Shown here piece by piece: positions 1 to 7,526 of a DNA stretch of 64,000 bases. The DNA is from Herbidospora cretacea. Its GTDB lineage: Bacteria > Actinomycetota > Actinomycetes > Streptosporangiales > Streptosporangiaceae. A program made the translations under genes and the position numbers. How positions within the stretch are numbered: the first letter of the stretch is position 1; every line of letters starts with the position of its first letter. The notes beneath the pieces are model-generated. The model saw only the letters and a program-made list of their open reading frames with translations, was not told the origin of the DNA and did not search any database. The stretch is from NCBI RefSeq assembly GCF_001570605.1, contig NZ_BBXG01000023.1, forward strand, positions 62,001 through 126,000. Direction: 5' to 3'.

Positions 1-15
1 CCACTGGGAGAACCA

Positions 16-1278
16 ATGGCCCCCCGGTTCCTCGCCGCGGCAGCGGTCCTGGCGCTCGCCGCCGGGCTCACCGCTTGCGGCTCTTCGCCCACCGAGAGCA
101 CCACTCCGGAAGCGCCCGCCGCGACCGCGCTCACCGTCTGGATCATGCGTGACAGCATGTCGGACACCCTGCTCAGCACCTTCGAGCGCGACTTCGAGGC
201 CGCGCGCCAAGGGGTCACCCTCGACATCCAGATCCAGGAGTGGGACGGCATCGGCCAGAAGGTGACCAGCGCCCTGGCCAGCAACGACGCCCCTGACGTG
301 ATCGAGGTGGGCAACACCCAGGTCGCCGAGTACGCCGCCAGCGGCGGCGTGAAGGACCTGACCGACAAGGTGGCCGAGCTCCAGGGCGCCGACTGGCTGC
401 CCGGTCTCGCCGACCCCGGCAAGATCGACGGGCGGCAGTACGGCATCCCCTGGTACGCCGCCAACCGCGTCGTCATCTACAACAAGGACCTGTTCGACAA
501 GGCCGGCGTCGCCCCGCCCACCACGCGGGACGAGTGGATCGACGTGACCACCAAGCTCAACGCCGACGGCAACCAGGGCATCTACCTGCCCGGACAGAAC
601 TGGTACACCCTCGCCGGCTTCATCTGGGACGAGGGCGGCGACCTGGCCGTCAACGAGGGCGGCACCTGGAAGGGCGGCCTCGACAGCCCGCAGGCGCTGG
701 CCGGGATCGACTTCTACAAGAAGCTCCAGGCGCTGGGCGAGGGGCCGAAGGACTCCGACGAGGCCAACCCGCCGCAGGCCGACGTGTTCGCCAAGGGCAA
801 CGTGGCGCAGCTCATCTCGGCTCCGGGCGGCGCGGTGGCGATCGAGAAGGCCAACCCCGAGCTGGCCGGGAAGCTCGGCTTCTTCCCGATCCCCGGCAAG
901 ACCGCCGCCACCCCGGGCGCCGTCTTCACCGGCGGCAGCGACCTGATCGTGCCCGAGGCGTCGAAGAACCCCGATCTCGCGTACGAAGTCATCAAGGCCC
1001 TCGCCGGTGAGAAGTTCCAGACGGACATGGCCAAGGAGATGTCCTACGTCCCGAACCGGGTCTCCCTGGGCGGCGTGCTGACCAGCGAGGGGGCGTCGGC
1101 TATGGCCAAGGGCGCCGCCAACGGCCACGCGACGCCGAACTCGGCGAACTGGGCGGCGGTCGAGGCCAAGAACGTCATCAAGGAGTACATGACCACCTAC
1201 CTGACCGGCACCGACGGCCCGGCCGAGGCGGCCAAGGCCTCCCAGGTCATCGCGGACATCCTCAACACCAAGTCCTAA
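16..1278 (+). CDS. ABC transporter extracellular sugar-binding lipoprotein (DasA/NgcE-like)
   Basis: This is the substrate-binding lipoprotein of a carbohydrate ABC importer. The N-terminus is a lipoprotein signal peptide with a hydrophobic core and lipobox LTAC around residue 21, followed by a Ser/Thr/Pro-rich tether. The body (about residues 35-420) is a family-1 solute-binding fold, with the motifs DAPDVIEVGNT and YGIPWYAANRVVIYNKDLF typical of oligosaccharide binders. ATG at 16 has GGGAG just upstream, but the window begins 15 bases before it, so an earlier start cannot be excluded. Two permeases and a GH20 hexosaminidase follow, which suggests a chitobiose or GlcNAc-oligomer ligand as in Streptomyces DasABC. 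The ligand is inferred. A short hairpin and a 13-bp repeat array follow the stop and may keep this cistron more abundant than the permeases. Confidence 0.9.
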   Translation: MAPRFLAAAAVLALAAGLTACGSSPTESTTPEAPAATALTVWIMRDSMSDTLLSTFERDFEAARQGVTLDIQIQEWDGIGQKVTSALASNDAPDVIEVGNTQVAEYAASGGVKDLTDKVAELQGADWLPGLADPGKIDGRQYGIPWYAANRVVIYNKDLFDKAGVAPPTTRDEWIDVTTKLNADGNQGIYLPGQNWYTLAGFIWDEGGDLAVNEGGTWKGGLDSPQALAGIDFYKKLQALGEGPKDSDEANPPQADVFAKGNVAQLISAPGGAVAIEKANPELAGKLGFFPIPGKTAATPGAVFTGGSDLIVPEASKNPDLAYEVIKALAGEKFQTDMAKEMSYVPNRVSLGGVLTSEGASAMAKGAANGHATPNSANWAAVEAKNVIKEYMTTYLTGTDGPAEAAKASQVIADILNTKS

Positions 1279-1308
1279 CGGGGGGAACGCCCACCCACCC
1301 TTGGGCCT

Positions 1309-1327
1309 GCGGCCCCGGGCGGGCCGC
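1309..1327 (+). terminator. Hairpin after the binding-protein gene (attenuator or mRNA stabiliser)
   Basis: A 7-bp stem (GCGGCCC / GGGCCGC) with a 5-base loop lies 31 bases after the binding-protein stop. There is no T tract. In binding-protein operons such hairpins often stabilise the 5' cistron or partly terminate transcription before the permeases; that role is inferred. Confidence 0.4.
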
Positions 1328-1351
1328 TCCTCGGCCCCTCCGGCGAACAAA

Positions 1352-1530
1352 CCCAGCTCGCAGGCCCAGCTCGAGTCCCAGCTCGAGTCCCAGCGCAAAA
1401 GCCCCGCGCAAAGGTCCCGCGCAAAGGTCCCGCGCAAAGGTCCGGCGCAAAGGGCCCAGCGCAAAGGCCCAGCGCAAAGGCCCAGCGCAAAGGCCCAGCG
1501 CAAAGGCCCAGCGCAAAGGCCCAGCGCAAG
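1352..1530. repeat. Tandem 12/13-bp direct repeats between binding protein and permease
   Basis: Three units beginning CCCAGCTCG lead into eleven units beginning GCGCAAA. The GCGCAAA units start at 1393, 1406, 1419, 1432, 1445, 1459, 1472, 1485, 1498, 1511 and 1524; all steps are 13 bp except one of 14. Early units read GCGCAAAGGTCCC and later ones GCGCAAAGGCCCA. The array sits in the 329-base gap between two genes of one operon. Readable frames through it are low-complexity and are not thought to be coding. Thirteen is not a multiple of three, so copy-number change would shift any reading frame, which also argues for non-coding function. Confidence 0.9.
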
Positions 1531-1607
1531 CGGGCGAGCTGGGTCCCGGCCGCCCGGCTCACCACACAAGGACCTCGTCCAGCACGTACAGAACAGAAAG
1601 GACACCT

Positions 1608-2564
1608 GTGGTCACGCAGGCTCCCGAGCGGCCCGTCCCCGTGGCGGCCCCACCTCCGCCGAGGAGGAGACCCGGCGCGGGGGCGCTGTGGCCCTACCTG
1701 CTGGTGGTCCCGACCGTCGCCGGCACCGCCTACCTGCTGTTCTATCCCCTCATCCGGAGCGTGGTCATCTCGTTCCAGCACTTCAGGACCGGTGAGCTGA
1801 TCCGCGGGGGAGCGGCGTTCGTCGGGCTGGAGAACTACCACGACGCGCTCGGCTCGGCGGAGTTCTGGGCGGTCGTCAGGAGGACCCTCGTCTGGACGGC
1901 GGTCAACGTCGTCCTGATCATGATCCTGTCGACGCTGGTCGCGCTGATGGTCGCGCGGCTGGGGAAGAGGCTGCGGCTGGCGGTGCTCGGCGGGCTGGTG
2001 CTGACCTGGGCCACGCCGGTGCTGGCGGCGACCACGATCTTCCAGTGGCTGTTCCAGTCGAAGCTCGGAGTGGTCAACTGGCTGCTGACCAGCGTCGGTC
2101 TCAGCCGGTTCGACGGCTACACGTGGTTCGCCGACGGGACGGCCACGTTCGCCATCATGGTGCTGCTCGTCGTCTGGCAGTCGGTGCCGTTCGCGGCGCT
2201 CACGCTCTACGCCGGTCTGACCACCATCCCGCAGGAGCTGTTCGAGGCGGCCCGGATCGACGGCGCGACCGGGCGGCAGGTGTTCCGAGACGTCACCTTC
2301 CCGATGCTGCGGCCCCTGTTCGGGCTCATCACGTCGCTGGAGATCATCTGGGTGTTCAAGTGTTTCGCCCAGATCTGGGCGATCAGCCAGGGCGGGCCGG
2401 ACGGCGCGACCACGACCCTTCCCGTGTACGCCTACCAGGTCGCCCAGTCGCTGCACAAATACGACCTCGGCTCGGCCATCTCGACCCTGACGGTGCTGAT
2501 CCTGCTGGTCGTGCTGATCCCGCACCTGCGCCGCATGTACCGGCACGAGGGCGAGGGCCGGTGA
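1608..2564 (+). CDS. Carbohydrate ABC transporter permease (first subunit)
   Basis: Inner-membrane permease of the MalF/LacF type, 318 residues. After a Pro/Arg-rich cytoplasmic start there are about six transmembrane segments, beginning LWPYLLVVPTVAGTAYLLFY. The EAA-type loop is EAARIDGATGRQVFRDVTFPML (about residues 208-229), which docks the ATPase. GTG 1608 is chosen because AGAAAGGA lies 6-8 bases upstream. Its stop overlaps the start of the second permease in a GTGA, so the two are translationally coupled and form the heterodimeric channel. No ATPase gene is present nearby; a shared MsiK-type ATPase elsewhere in the genome is the likely partner. Confidence 0.93.
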   Translation: MVTQAPERPVPVAAPPPPRRRPGAGALWPYLLVVPTVAGTAYLLFYPLIRSVVISFQHFRTGELIRGGAAFVGLENYHDALGSAEFWAVVRRTLVWTAVNVVLIMILSTLVALMVARLGKRLRLAVLGGLVLTWATPVLAATTIFQWLFQSKLGVVNWLLTSVGLSRFDGYTWFADGTATFAIMVLLVVWQSVPFAALTLYAGLTTIPQELFEAARIDGATGRQVFRDVTFPMLRPLFGLITSLEIIWVFKCFAQIWAISQGGPDGATTTLPVYAYQVAQSLHKYDLGSAISTLTVLILLVVLIPHLRRMYRHEGEGR

Positions 2565-3379
2565 GACGGATCCCCCTCACGCTGGCCGCCCTCAGCGTCA
2601 TCGCCTTCTCGGTCTTCCCCGTCTACTGGATGGTCGTCACGGCCTTCAAGCCGACCCGCGACATCCAGGCGGACACGCCCCAGTTCCTCCCGCTCCATCC
2701 CACCCTCGACCACTTCGAGACCGCGATCGCCAGCGAGGGGTTCGGGCTGTTCTGGCGCAACTCGCTGCTGGTCTCACTCGGCGCGGTCCTGCTCAGCCTG
2801 GTGGTCGCGCTGCTGGCGGCGTTCGCGGTGGCGCGGATGCGGTGGCGGGGGCGCAAGGCGTTCATCCTCATGGTCTTCATCGCGCAGATGGCGCCGTGGG
2901 AGGCGCTGCTCATCCCGATGTTCATCATCGCCCGCGACACCGGCATGCTCGACAAGCTCTCCATGCTGACGCTCATCTACTTCATCAGCACGCTCCCCTT
3001 CACGATCGTCACCCTGCGGGGGTTCCTGGCGGCGATCCCGGAGGAACTGGAGGAGGCCGCGCAGATGGACGGCGCCAGCAGGGCCGCGGCCTTCCGGAAG
3101 GTCGTGCTCCCGCTGCTCGCGCCGGGGCTGATGTCCACGTCGCTGTTCGGGTTCATCACCGCGTGGAACGAGTTCGCGTTCGCCAACGCGCTGATCATCA
3201 AGAACCAGGACGACCGCACGCTCCCCGTCTGGCTCTCGTCCTTCTCCAACGTCTTCGGCACCGACTGGGGCGCCACCATGGCCGCCGCCACGCTCTTCAT
3301 GCTGCCGGTGCTGCTGATCTTCCTGATCCTCCAGCGCCGGGTGACCTCCGGGATCATCGCCGGCGCCGTCAAGGGCTGA
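2561..3379 (+). CDS. Carbohydrate ABC transporter permease (second subunit)
   Basis: Second permease subunit of the same importer, 272 residues, MalG type. It has six predicted membrane spans and the EAA loop EEAAQMDGASRAAAFRKVVL near residues 164-183. The open frame continues upstream inside the first permease gene, but GTG 2561 is preferred because it overlaps the preceding stop (GTGA) and the protein then begins directly at the first membrane helix as in homologues. It is followed after 15 bases by the hexosaminidase gene. Confidence 0.93.
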   Translation: MRRIPLTLAALSVIAFSVFPVYWMVVTAFKPTRDIQADTPQFLPLHPTLDHFETAIASEGFGLFWRNSLLVSLGAVLLSLVVALLAAFAVARMRWRGRKAFILMVFIAQMAPWEALLIPMFIIARDTGMLDKLSMLTLIYFISTLPFTIVTLRGFLAAIPEELEEAAQMDGASRAAAFRKVVLPLLAPGLMSTSLFGFITAWNEFAFANALIIKNQDDRTLPVWLSSFSNVFGTDWGATMAAATLFMLPVLLIFLILQRRVTSGIIAGAVKG

Positions 3380-3394
3380 GAAAGGAACTCCAAC

Positions 3395-4666
3395 GTGATC
3401 ATTCCGCGGCCACGCGACCTGGCCGTCCTCGGGGGCTCGATCGCATTCTCCGAGGATCTCGTCCGGCTGACGCCCGACCCCGGCCTGCCGGGTGAGGGCT
3501 ACCGCCTCACCCTCAAGGAGGGCCGGATAGAGCTCTCGGCGGGCGGTCCCGCCGGTGCGTACTACGGCCGCCAGACGCTGCGTCAGCTCGGTGAGCGGCT
3601 CCCGGAGGGGGTGATCGAGGACGCGCCCCGGTTCGGGTGGCGCGGGGTGATGCTCGACGTGGCGCGGCACTTCATGCCCAAGGCGTTCGTCCTGCGGCTG
3701 ATCGACCTGATCGCCGAGCTGAAGCTGAACGTGCTGCACCTGCACCTCACCGACGACCAGGGCTGGCGGCTGGAGATCCGCCGTTACCCGCGTCTCACCG
3801 AGGTCTCGGGCGACCACTACACCCACGAGGACATCCGGGAGATCGTCGCCTACGCGGCCGAACGGTTCGTCCGGGTCGTCCCGGAGATCGGCATGCCGGG
3901 CCACGTGCAGGCGGCGCTGGCGGCCTACCCGGAGCTGGGCAACGACCCGTCGGCGACCTACGAGGTCTGGACGGACTGGGGCGTCAGCGAGCACACCCTC
4001 AATTTGGAAGAGGAGACCATCGCCTTCTTCCGCCACGTCCTCGACGAGGTCTGCGACCTGTTCCCGGGCGAGTACGTCCACGTCGGCGGCGACGAGTGCC
4101 TCAACCACGAGTGGGAGCGGACCCCGCGCGCCCAGGAGCGCCTGCGGGAACTCGGCCTGCCGGGCGCGCACGCCGCCCGCGCCTGGATCACCGGGCGGAT
4201 GGCCGACCACCTGGCGGCGAAGGGCCGCAAGCTCGTCTACTGGTACGAGAAGCCCGACGGTCCGCCCGGCGCCACCACCATGACGTGGCTCGACGAGGAG
4301 AGCGGCACGCTGGCCGCCCTCGAAGGGCGCGACGTCGTGCTCGCCCCGCACTTGCGCACCTATCTGGACTATCCCCCCGAGCAGGAGGCCGGTCCGTTCT
4401 TCCCCGACCGGGTCCTGTCGCTGTCGAACACCTACCACTTCGTCCCGCCGAACGCGCCGGGGATCATCGGCGTCCAGGCCCAGCTCTGGACCGAGTACAT
4501 GCCGACCCCGGCCGACGTCGAACGCCAGGCCTTCCCCCGGCTGCTGGCGTTCGCCGAGGTCGCGTGGGGTTCGGCGGGCGACTACTCCGACTTCCTGCGC
4601 CGTCTCGACCCCCATCTGACCCGCCTGGCCGCACAGGGCGTCTCGGTGGGTCCGCTCATCCCATAG
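3395..4666 (+). CDS. Beta-N-acetylhexosaminidase, GH20 (DasD-like)
   Basis: Family 20 glycoside hydrolase, 423 residues, removing terminal beta-linked GlcNAc or GalNAc by substrate-assisted catalysis. A small non-catalytic N-terminal domain (about 1-75) precedes the TIM barrel. The signature YVHVGGDEC carries the Asp233-Glu234 catalytic pair, and HLHLTDDQGWRLEI (about 115-128) is the conserved early barrel strand. No signal peptide is visible, so it probably acts in the cytoplasm on sugars imported by the adjacent ABC transporter. GTG 3395 has GAAAGGA upstream and lies 15 bases after the permease stop. The arrangement recalls dasABC with dasD in Streptomyces. Confidence 0.9.
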   Translation: MIIPRPRDLAVLGGSIAFSEDLVRLTPDPGLPGEGYRLTLKEGRIELSAGGPAGAYYGRQTLRQLGERLPEGVIEDAPRFGWRGVMLDVARHFMPKAFVLRLIDLIAELKLNVLHLHLTDDQGWRLEIRRYPRLTEVSGDHYTHEDIREIVAYAAERFVRVVPEIGMPGHVQAALAAYPELGNDPSATYEVWTDWGVSEHTLNLEEETIAFFRHVLDEVCDLFPGEYVHVGGDECLNHEWERTPRAQERLRELGLPGAHAARAWITGRMADHLAAKGRKLVYWYEKPDGPPGATTMTWLDEESGTLAALEGRDVVLAPHLRTYLDYPPEQEAGPFFPDRVLSLSNTYHFVPPNAPGIIGVQAQLWTEYMPTPADVERQAFPRLLAFAEVAWGSAGDYSDFLRRLDPHLTRLAAQGVSVGPLIP

Positions 4667-4679
4667 AGAAAGGAACGAT

Positions 4680-6083
4680 GTGTCCAGCAAGAAGTGGTTA
4701 GCCGGCGGGCTCGTGTCCGCCCTCGCCGTCATCGGACTGGTGGCGCTGCCGGCCGAGGCCGCGACCGCCCTCAAGGTGCAATACAGGACCAGCGCGTCCG
4801 GGGCCCAGGCCGACCAGGTCGAACCCTGGCTGAACCTGGTCAACACCGGCACCAACGCCGTCCCGCTGAACACCGTCAGGATCCGCTACTACTTCAAGGC
4901 CGACTCGGCGTCGCAGCAGTACCGCTTCGCCTGCTCGTGGGCGGTCGTCGGCTGCTCGACGGTCACCGGGACGTTCGGCGCGATCTCTCCCGGCACGGCC
5001 ACCGCCGACCGCTACCTGGAGATCGGCTTCACGAGCGGCTCGCTCGCCCCGGGCGCCTCGACCGGCGACCTGCAGCTGCGGTTCTACCGGGCCGACTGGC
5101 AGCGCATCACGCAGAGCGACGACTACTCGTTCGGCGCGCAGGCCTCGTACGCCGACTGGAACAAGATCACCGTCTACCAGTCGGGCGCGCTGCTCTGGGG
5201 CAACGCCCCGGCGGGCGGCAACCCCAGCCCGTCGCCGTCGCCCTCTCCCAGCACGTCACCTCCGCCCGGCGGCAACAACGGCGTCGTGTTCGACGACTTC
5301 AGCTACTCCTCGCACACCGACCCGAACATCGCCGCGCACAACTGGACGATCCGCACCAACCAGGGCGGCCCCGGCATCCCGGGCGCGACGTGGCCGGCGT
5401 CCAACGTCACCTTCCCGACCGTGAGCGGCGCCAACAAGGCACTCCAGCTCAAGTCGGTCACCGACGGCACCTCCTCGGGCACCCAGCAGTCGGAGGTCCT
5501 CCACCAGCGCAAGTTCCTGGAGGGCACCTACGCCGCCCGGGTCTTCTTCACCGACGCCCCCACGACGGGCCCCGACGGCGACCACATCGTGCAGACCTTC
5601 TTCACGATCACCCCGCTCAACCAGGACCTCGACCCCAACTACAGCGAGCAGGACTTCGAGTACCTGCCGAACGGCGGCTGGGGCGAACCCGCCAACATCA
5701 TGTACGCCACCTCGTGGGAGACCTACCGCAACGAGCCCTGGCTCGCGGTCAACACCCACACCGAGAACCGCATCAGCTACGCGGGCTGGCACGACCTGGT
5801 TCTCCAGGTCTCCGGCGGTGAGATCAAGTACTACATCGACGGCAATCTGTTCGCCACCCACGGCGGCGACTACTACCCCGAGACCGTGCAGTCGGTGAAC
5901 TTCAACCTGTGGTTCATCAGCGGCGGCCTCGTCGGCAGCAGCACCCAGCGCCAGTGGATCCAGCAGATCGACTGGTTCTACCACGCGAAGAACGAGGTGG
6001 TCGCGCCCGCCACCGTGATCCAGCGAGTCAACACCTACCGTTCCGGCGGTACGAGCTGGGTCGACACCGTGCCCATGAGTTAA
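4680..6083 (+). CDS. Secreted CBM3 plus GH16-like glycan-active protein
   Basis: Extracellular two-module protein of 467 residues. The signal peptide ends near AEA-ATA (residues 26-30). Residues 30-175 form a CBM3-type cellulose/chitin-binding module (LKVQYRTS, LNLVNTGTNAVPLNTVRIRYYF). A Pro-Ser linker spans about 181-197. Residues 200-445 form a concanavalin-A-like sandwich containing E323-Q-D325-F-E327, the ExDxE pattern of GH16 active sites, followed by WYDGNLF-like sheet motifs and a short tail. GTG 4680 is used because the overlapping ATG at 4678 is in another frame; GAGAAAGGA provides the ribosome site. It probably binds or trims insoluble polysaccharide outside the cell. The exact substrate is unknown, and an inactive lectin-like role is possible. 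Confidence 0.8.
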   Translation: MSSKKWLAGGLVSALAVIGLVALPAEAATALKVQYRTSASGAQADQVEPWLNLVNTGTNAVPLNTVRIRYYFKADSASQQYRFACSWAVVGCSTVTGTFGAISPGTATADRYLEIGFTSGSLAPGASTGDLQLRFYRADWQRITQSDDYSFGAQASYADWNKITVYQSGALLWGNAPAGGNPSPSPSPSPSTSPPPGGNNGVVFDDFSYSSHTDPNIAAHNWTIRTNQGGPGIPGATWPASNVTFPTVSGANKALQLKSVTDGTSSGTQQSEVLHQRKFLEGTYAARVFFTDAPTTGPDGDHIVQTFFTITPLNQDLDPNYSEQDFEYLPNGGWGEPANIMYATSWETYRNEPWLAVNTHTENRISYAGWHDLVLQVSGGEIKYYIDGNLFATHGGDYYPETVQSVNFNLWFISGGLVGSSTQRQWIQQIDWFYHAKNEVVAPATVIQRVNTYRSGGTSWVDTVPMS

Positions 6084-6095
6084 AGACGTGAACGG

Positions 6096-6126
6096 CGGCT
6101 CGCGCGCATTCGGGGCGCGCGAGCCG
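6096..6126. terminator. Bidirectional terminator hairpin
   Basis: A perfect 12-bp stem (CGGCTCGCGCGC / GCGCGCGAGCCG) with a 7-base loop and a following TTT lies between convergent genes, 13 bases after the stop of the CBM3 protein. It ends the sugar-uptake operon and can serve the leftward gene as well. Confidence 0.85.
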
Positions 6127-6128
6127 TT

Positions 6129-6812
6129 TCACCCGGTGCCCGGCACGTTCTTCAGCGCCTCACGGCGCGACAGCCCGCTGAGCCGCTGGTGCTCGACGTA
6201 GCGCACGACCTCGCGGGGGTCGGTCTTCGCGTACTCCCGTAACGCCCAGCCGATGGCCTTGCGGGCGAAGAAGTCGGTGTCCGACAGGCTGGGCTCGATG
6301 CAGGCGTAGAGCAGCGCGCTGTCGGTGCGTTCCTGGAAGGTGTTCTGCGACAGGATCGCGGTGCGGCGCTTCCACAGGTTCTGGTCGTGGGCCCAGTCGA
6401 GCATCGTCGGGCGCATCGTCTCGGGGAACTGGCGCAGCAGCCCGCCCACGCGGTGGACGGCGAGTTCGTCGACCAGGTCCCACCAGGCGCCGGTGACGAT
6501 CATCTCCTCGTACATGGGCAGGGTGTAGAGGGTCTGCCACGTGCGGTAGAGCCGGAAGCCCGCCAGGTCGATCGCCGCGTAGCGCTCCTCGCGATATTTG
6601 GCCTCGCGCCACAGTTCCAGGACGGTGCGCCGCCACACCGGGGCCGACTCCAGGCGGTGTTCGGCGAAGACCTTCTTCAGCGCCAGCCGCCGGGGCCCCG
6701 ACTGCACGCCGAGGAACGGCATCTCGGACTTCATGTAAGCCCGCATCACCGGCGCCTTTTCCGGGTCGGCGAGTTCGCCGAGGGCGGCCCGGACCGCGTC
6801 GACGAGGCTCAT
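6129..6812 (-). CDS. AlkD-like DNA alkylation repair protein
   Basis: Predicted HEAT-repeat DNA glycosylase of the AlkD family, 227 residues, excising alkylated bases. The sequence shows the family pattern of paired helices, with motifs MKSEMPFLGV near residues 24-33, WWDLVDELA, LWKRRTAILSQ and FFARKAIGWALREYAK close to the C-terminus. The open frame extends further upstream, but ATG at 6812 overlaps the stop of the TetR gene (ATGA), which supports coupled translation. The two form a leftward pair, so the regulator may control this repair gene as well as itself. Confidence 0.85.
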   Translation of the reverse strand: MSLVDAVRAALGELADPEKAPVMRAYMKSEMPFLGVQSGPRRLALKKVFAEHRLESAPVWRRTVLELWREAKYREERYAAIDLAGFRLYRTWQTLYTLPMYEEMIVTGAWWDLVDELAVHRVGGLLRQFPETMRPTMLDWAHDQNLWKRRTAILSQNTFQERTDSALLYACIEPSLSDTDFFARKAIGWALREYAKTDPREVVRYVEHQRLSGLSRREALKNVPGTG

Positions 6813-7462
6813 CCCGGCTGGCTGGTCCGGGCTCCGGTCGCCAGGCCGTCGAACAGGACCGTGATGTAGTGGTCGGCGAGGGCGGTGGTGTTGAGCCGCC
6901 CGCCCGGACGGAACCAGCGCACCGCCACCCAGATCGAGTCGCGGATCATCCGGTAGGTCAGCTTGGGGTCGACGTCGGCCCGCAGCGCGCCGCCGGCCTG
7001 GCCCTTCTTGATCTGCTCCAGCCACATGCGCTCGATCTCGTCCTCGGCCTTGACGAGGTAGTCGAAGCGGTGGTGCTCGAGCGAGCGCAGGTAGTTCCAG
7101 TCGTTCTGCATGACGGTGATGGCCGCCCGATGGGGTTCGAGCGTGGCGAACCCGATGCGGATCATCTGGGTCAGCACCTCGGTCGGGCTCCTGCCCGAGT
7201 CGAGGATCACCCGGTAGCGCGCGGTCAGGTCGTCGAGGAACGTGCGCAGGACCTCGTCGACGATCGACTCCTTGGAGTCGAAGTGGTGGTAGAGGCTGCC
7301 GGACAGGATGCCGGCCTCGTCGGCGATGTTGCGGACGGTGGTGGCCTGGAAGCCCTTGCGCGCGAACAGTTCCGCCGCCAGCTTGACCAGGTGGTCGCGG
7401 CGCTCCGAGGCGGGTCCCACGTGGGTTCTGCGCGCCGTCGCGGTGTTCTTGCGCTGGTTCAC
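6809..7462 (-). CDS. TetR/AcrR-family regulator, KstR2-like
   Basis: One-component repressor, 217 residues. The N-terminal helix-turn-helix (about residues 20-65) has the run TTVRNIADEAGILSGSLYHHF, and the ligand domain has IRDSIWVAVRWFRPGG near the C-terminus. Both stretches closely match what I know of mycobacterial KstR2, which controls cholesterol C/D-ring catabolism. No such catabolic genes are nearby. GTG 7462 is chosen because it gives the usual 20-residue lead to the HTH; the frame runs upstream into the divergent gene without a good start. No KstR2-type CAAG-CTTG operator is visible in the 64-base intergenic space. Confidence 0.88.
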   Translation of the reverse strand: MNQRKNTATARRTHVGPASERRDHLVKLAAELFARKGFQATTVRNIADEAGILSGSLYHHFDSKESIVDEVLRTFLDDLTARYRVILDSGRSPTEVLTQMIRIGFATLEPHRAAITVMQNDWNYLRSLEHHRFDYLVKAEDEIERMWLEQIKKGQAGGALRADVDPKLTYRMIRDSIWVAVRWFRPGGRLNTTALADHYITVLFDGLATGARTSQPG

Positions 7463-7526
7463 CCACCCATTATGGGCCGTTGCGCCGTTCGGGCCATTCA
7501 CAGTGTCGAATCGGCGATGATCGAGG

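Noticed and set aside
1-15. Possible end of a DasR-type operator (CCACT) before the binding-protein gene
   Set aside because: Only five bases of the 16-bp site could be present; the rest lies outside the window.
1262-1516. Leftward and rightward frames through the 13-bp repeats encoding Ala/Gly/Leu or Lys/Pro/Gln-rich repeats
   Set aside because: They are products of the repeat periodicity, with no start context, and sit inside an operon gap.
1352-1530. CRISPR array
   Set aside because: Units are contiguous 13-mers without spacers and no cas genes are present.
2774-4873. 699-residue leftward frame opposite the permease and hexosaminidase genes
   Set aside because: Low-complexity His/Arg/Glu/Gly composition typical of antisense frames in high-GC DNA; the opposite strand has clear families.
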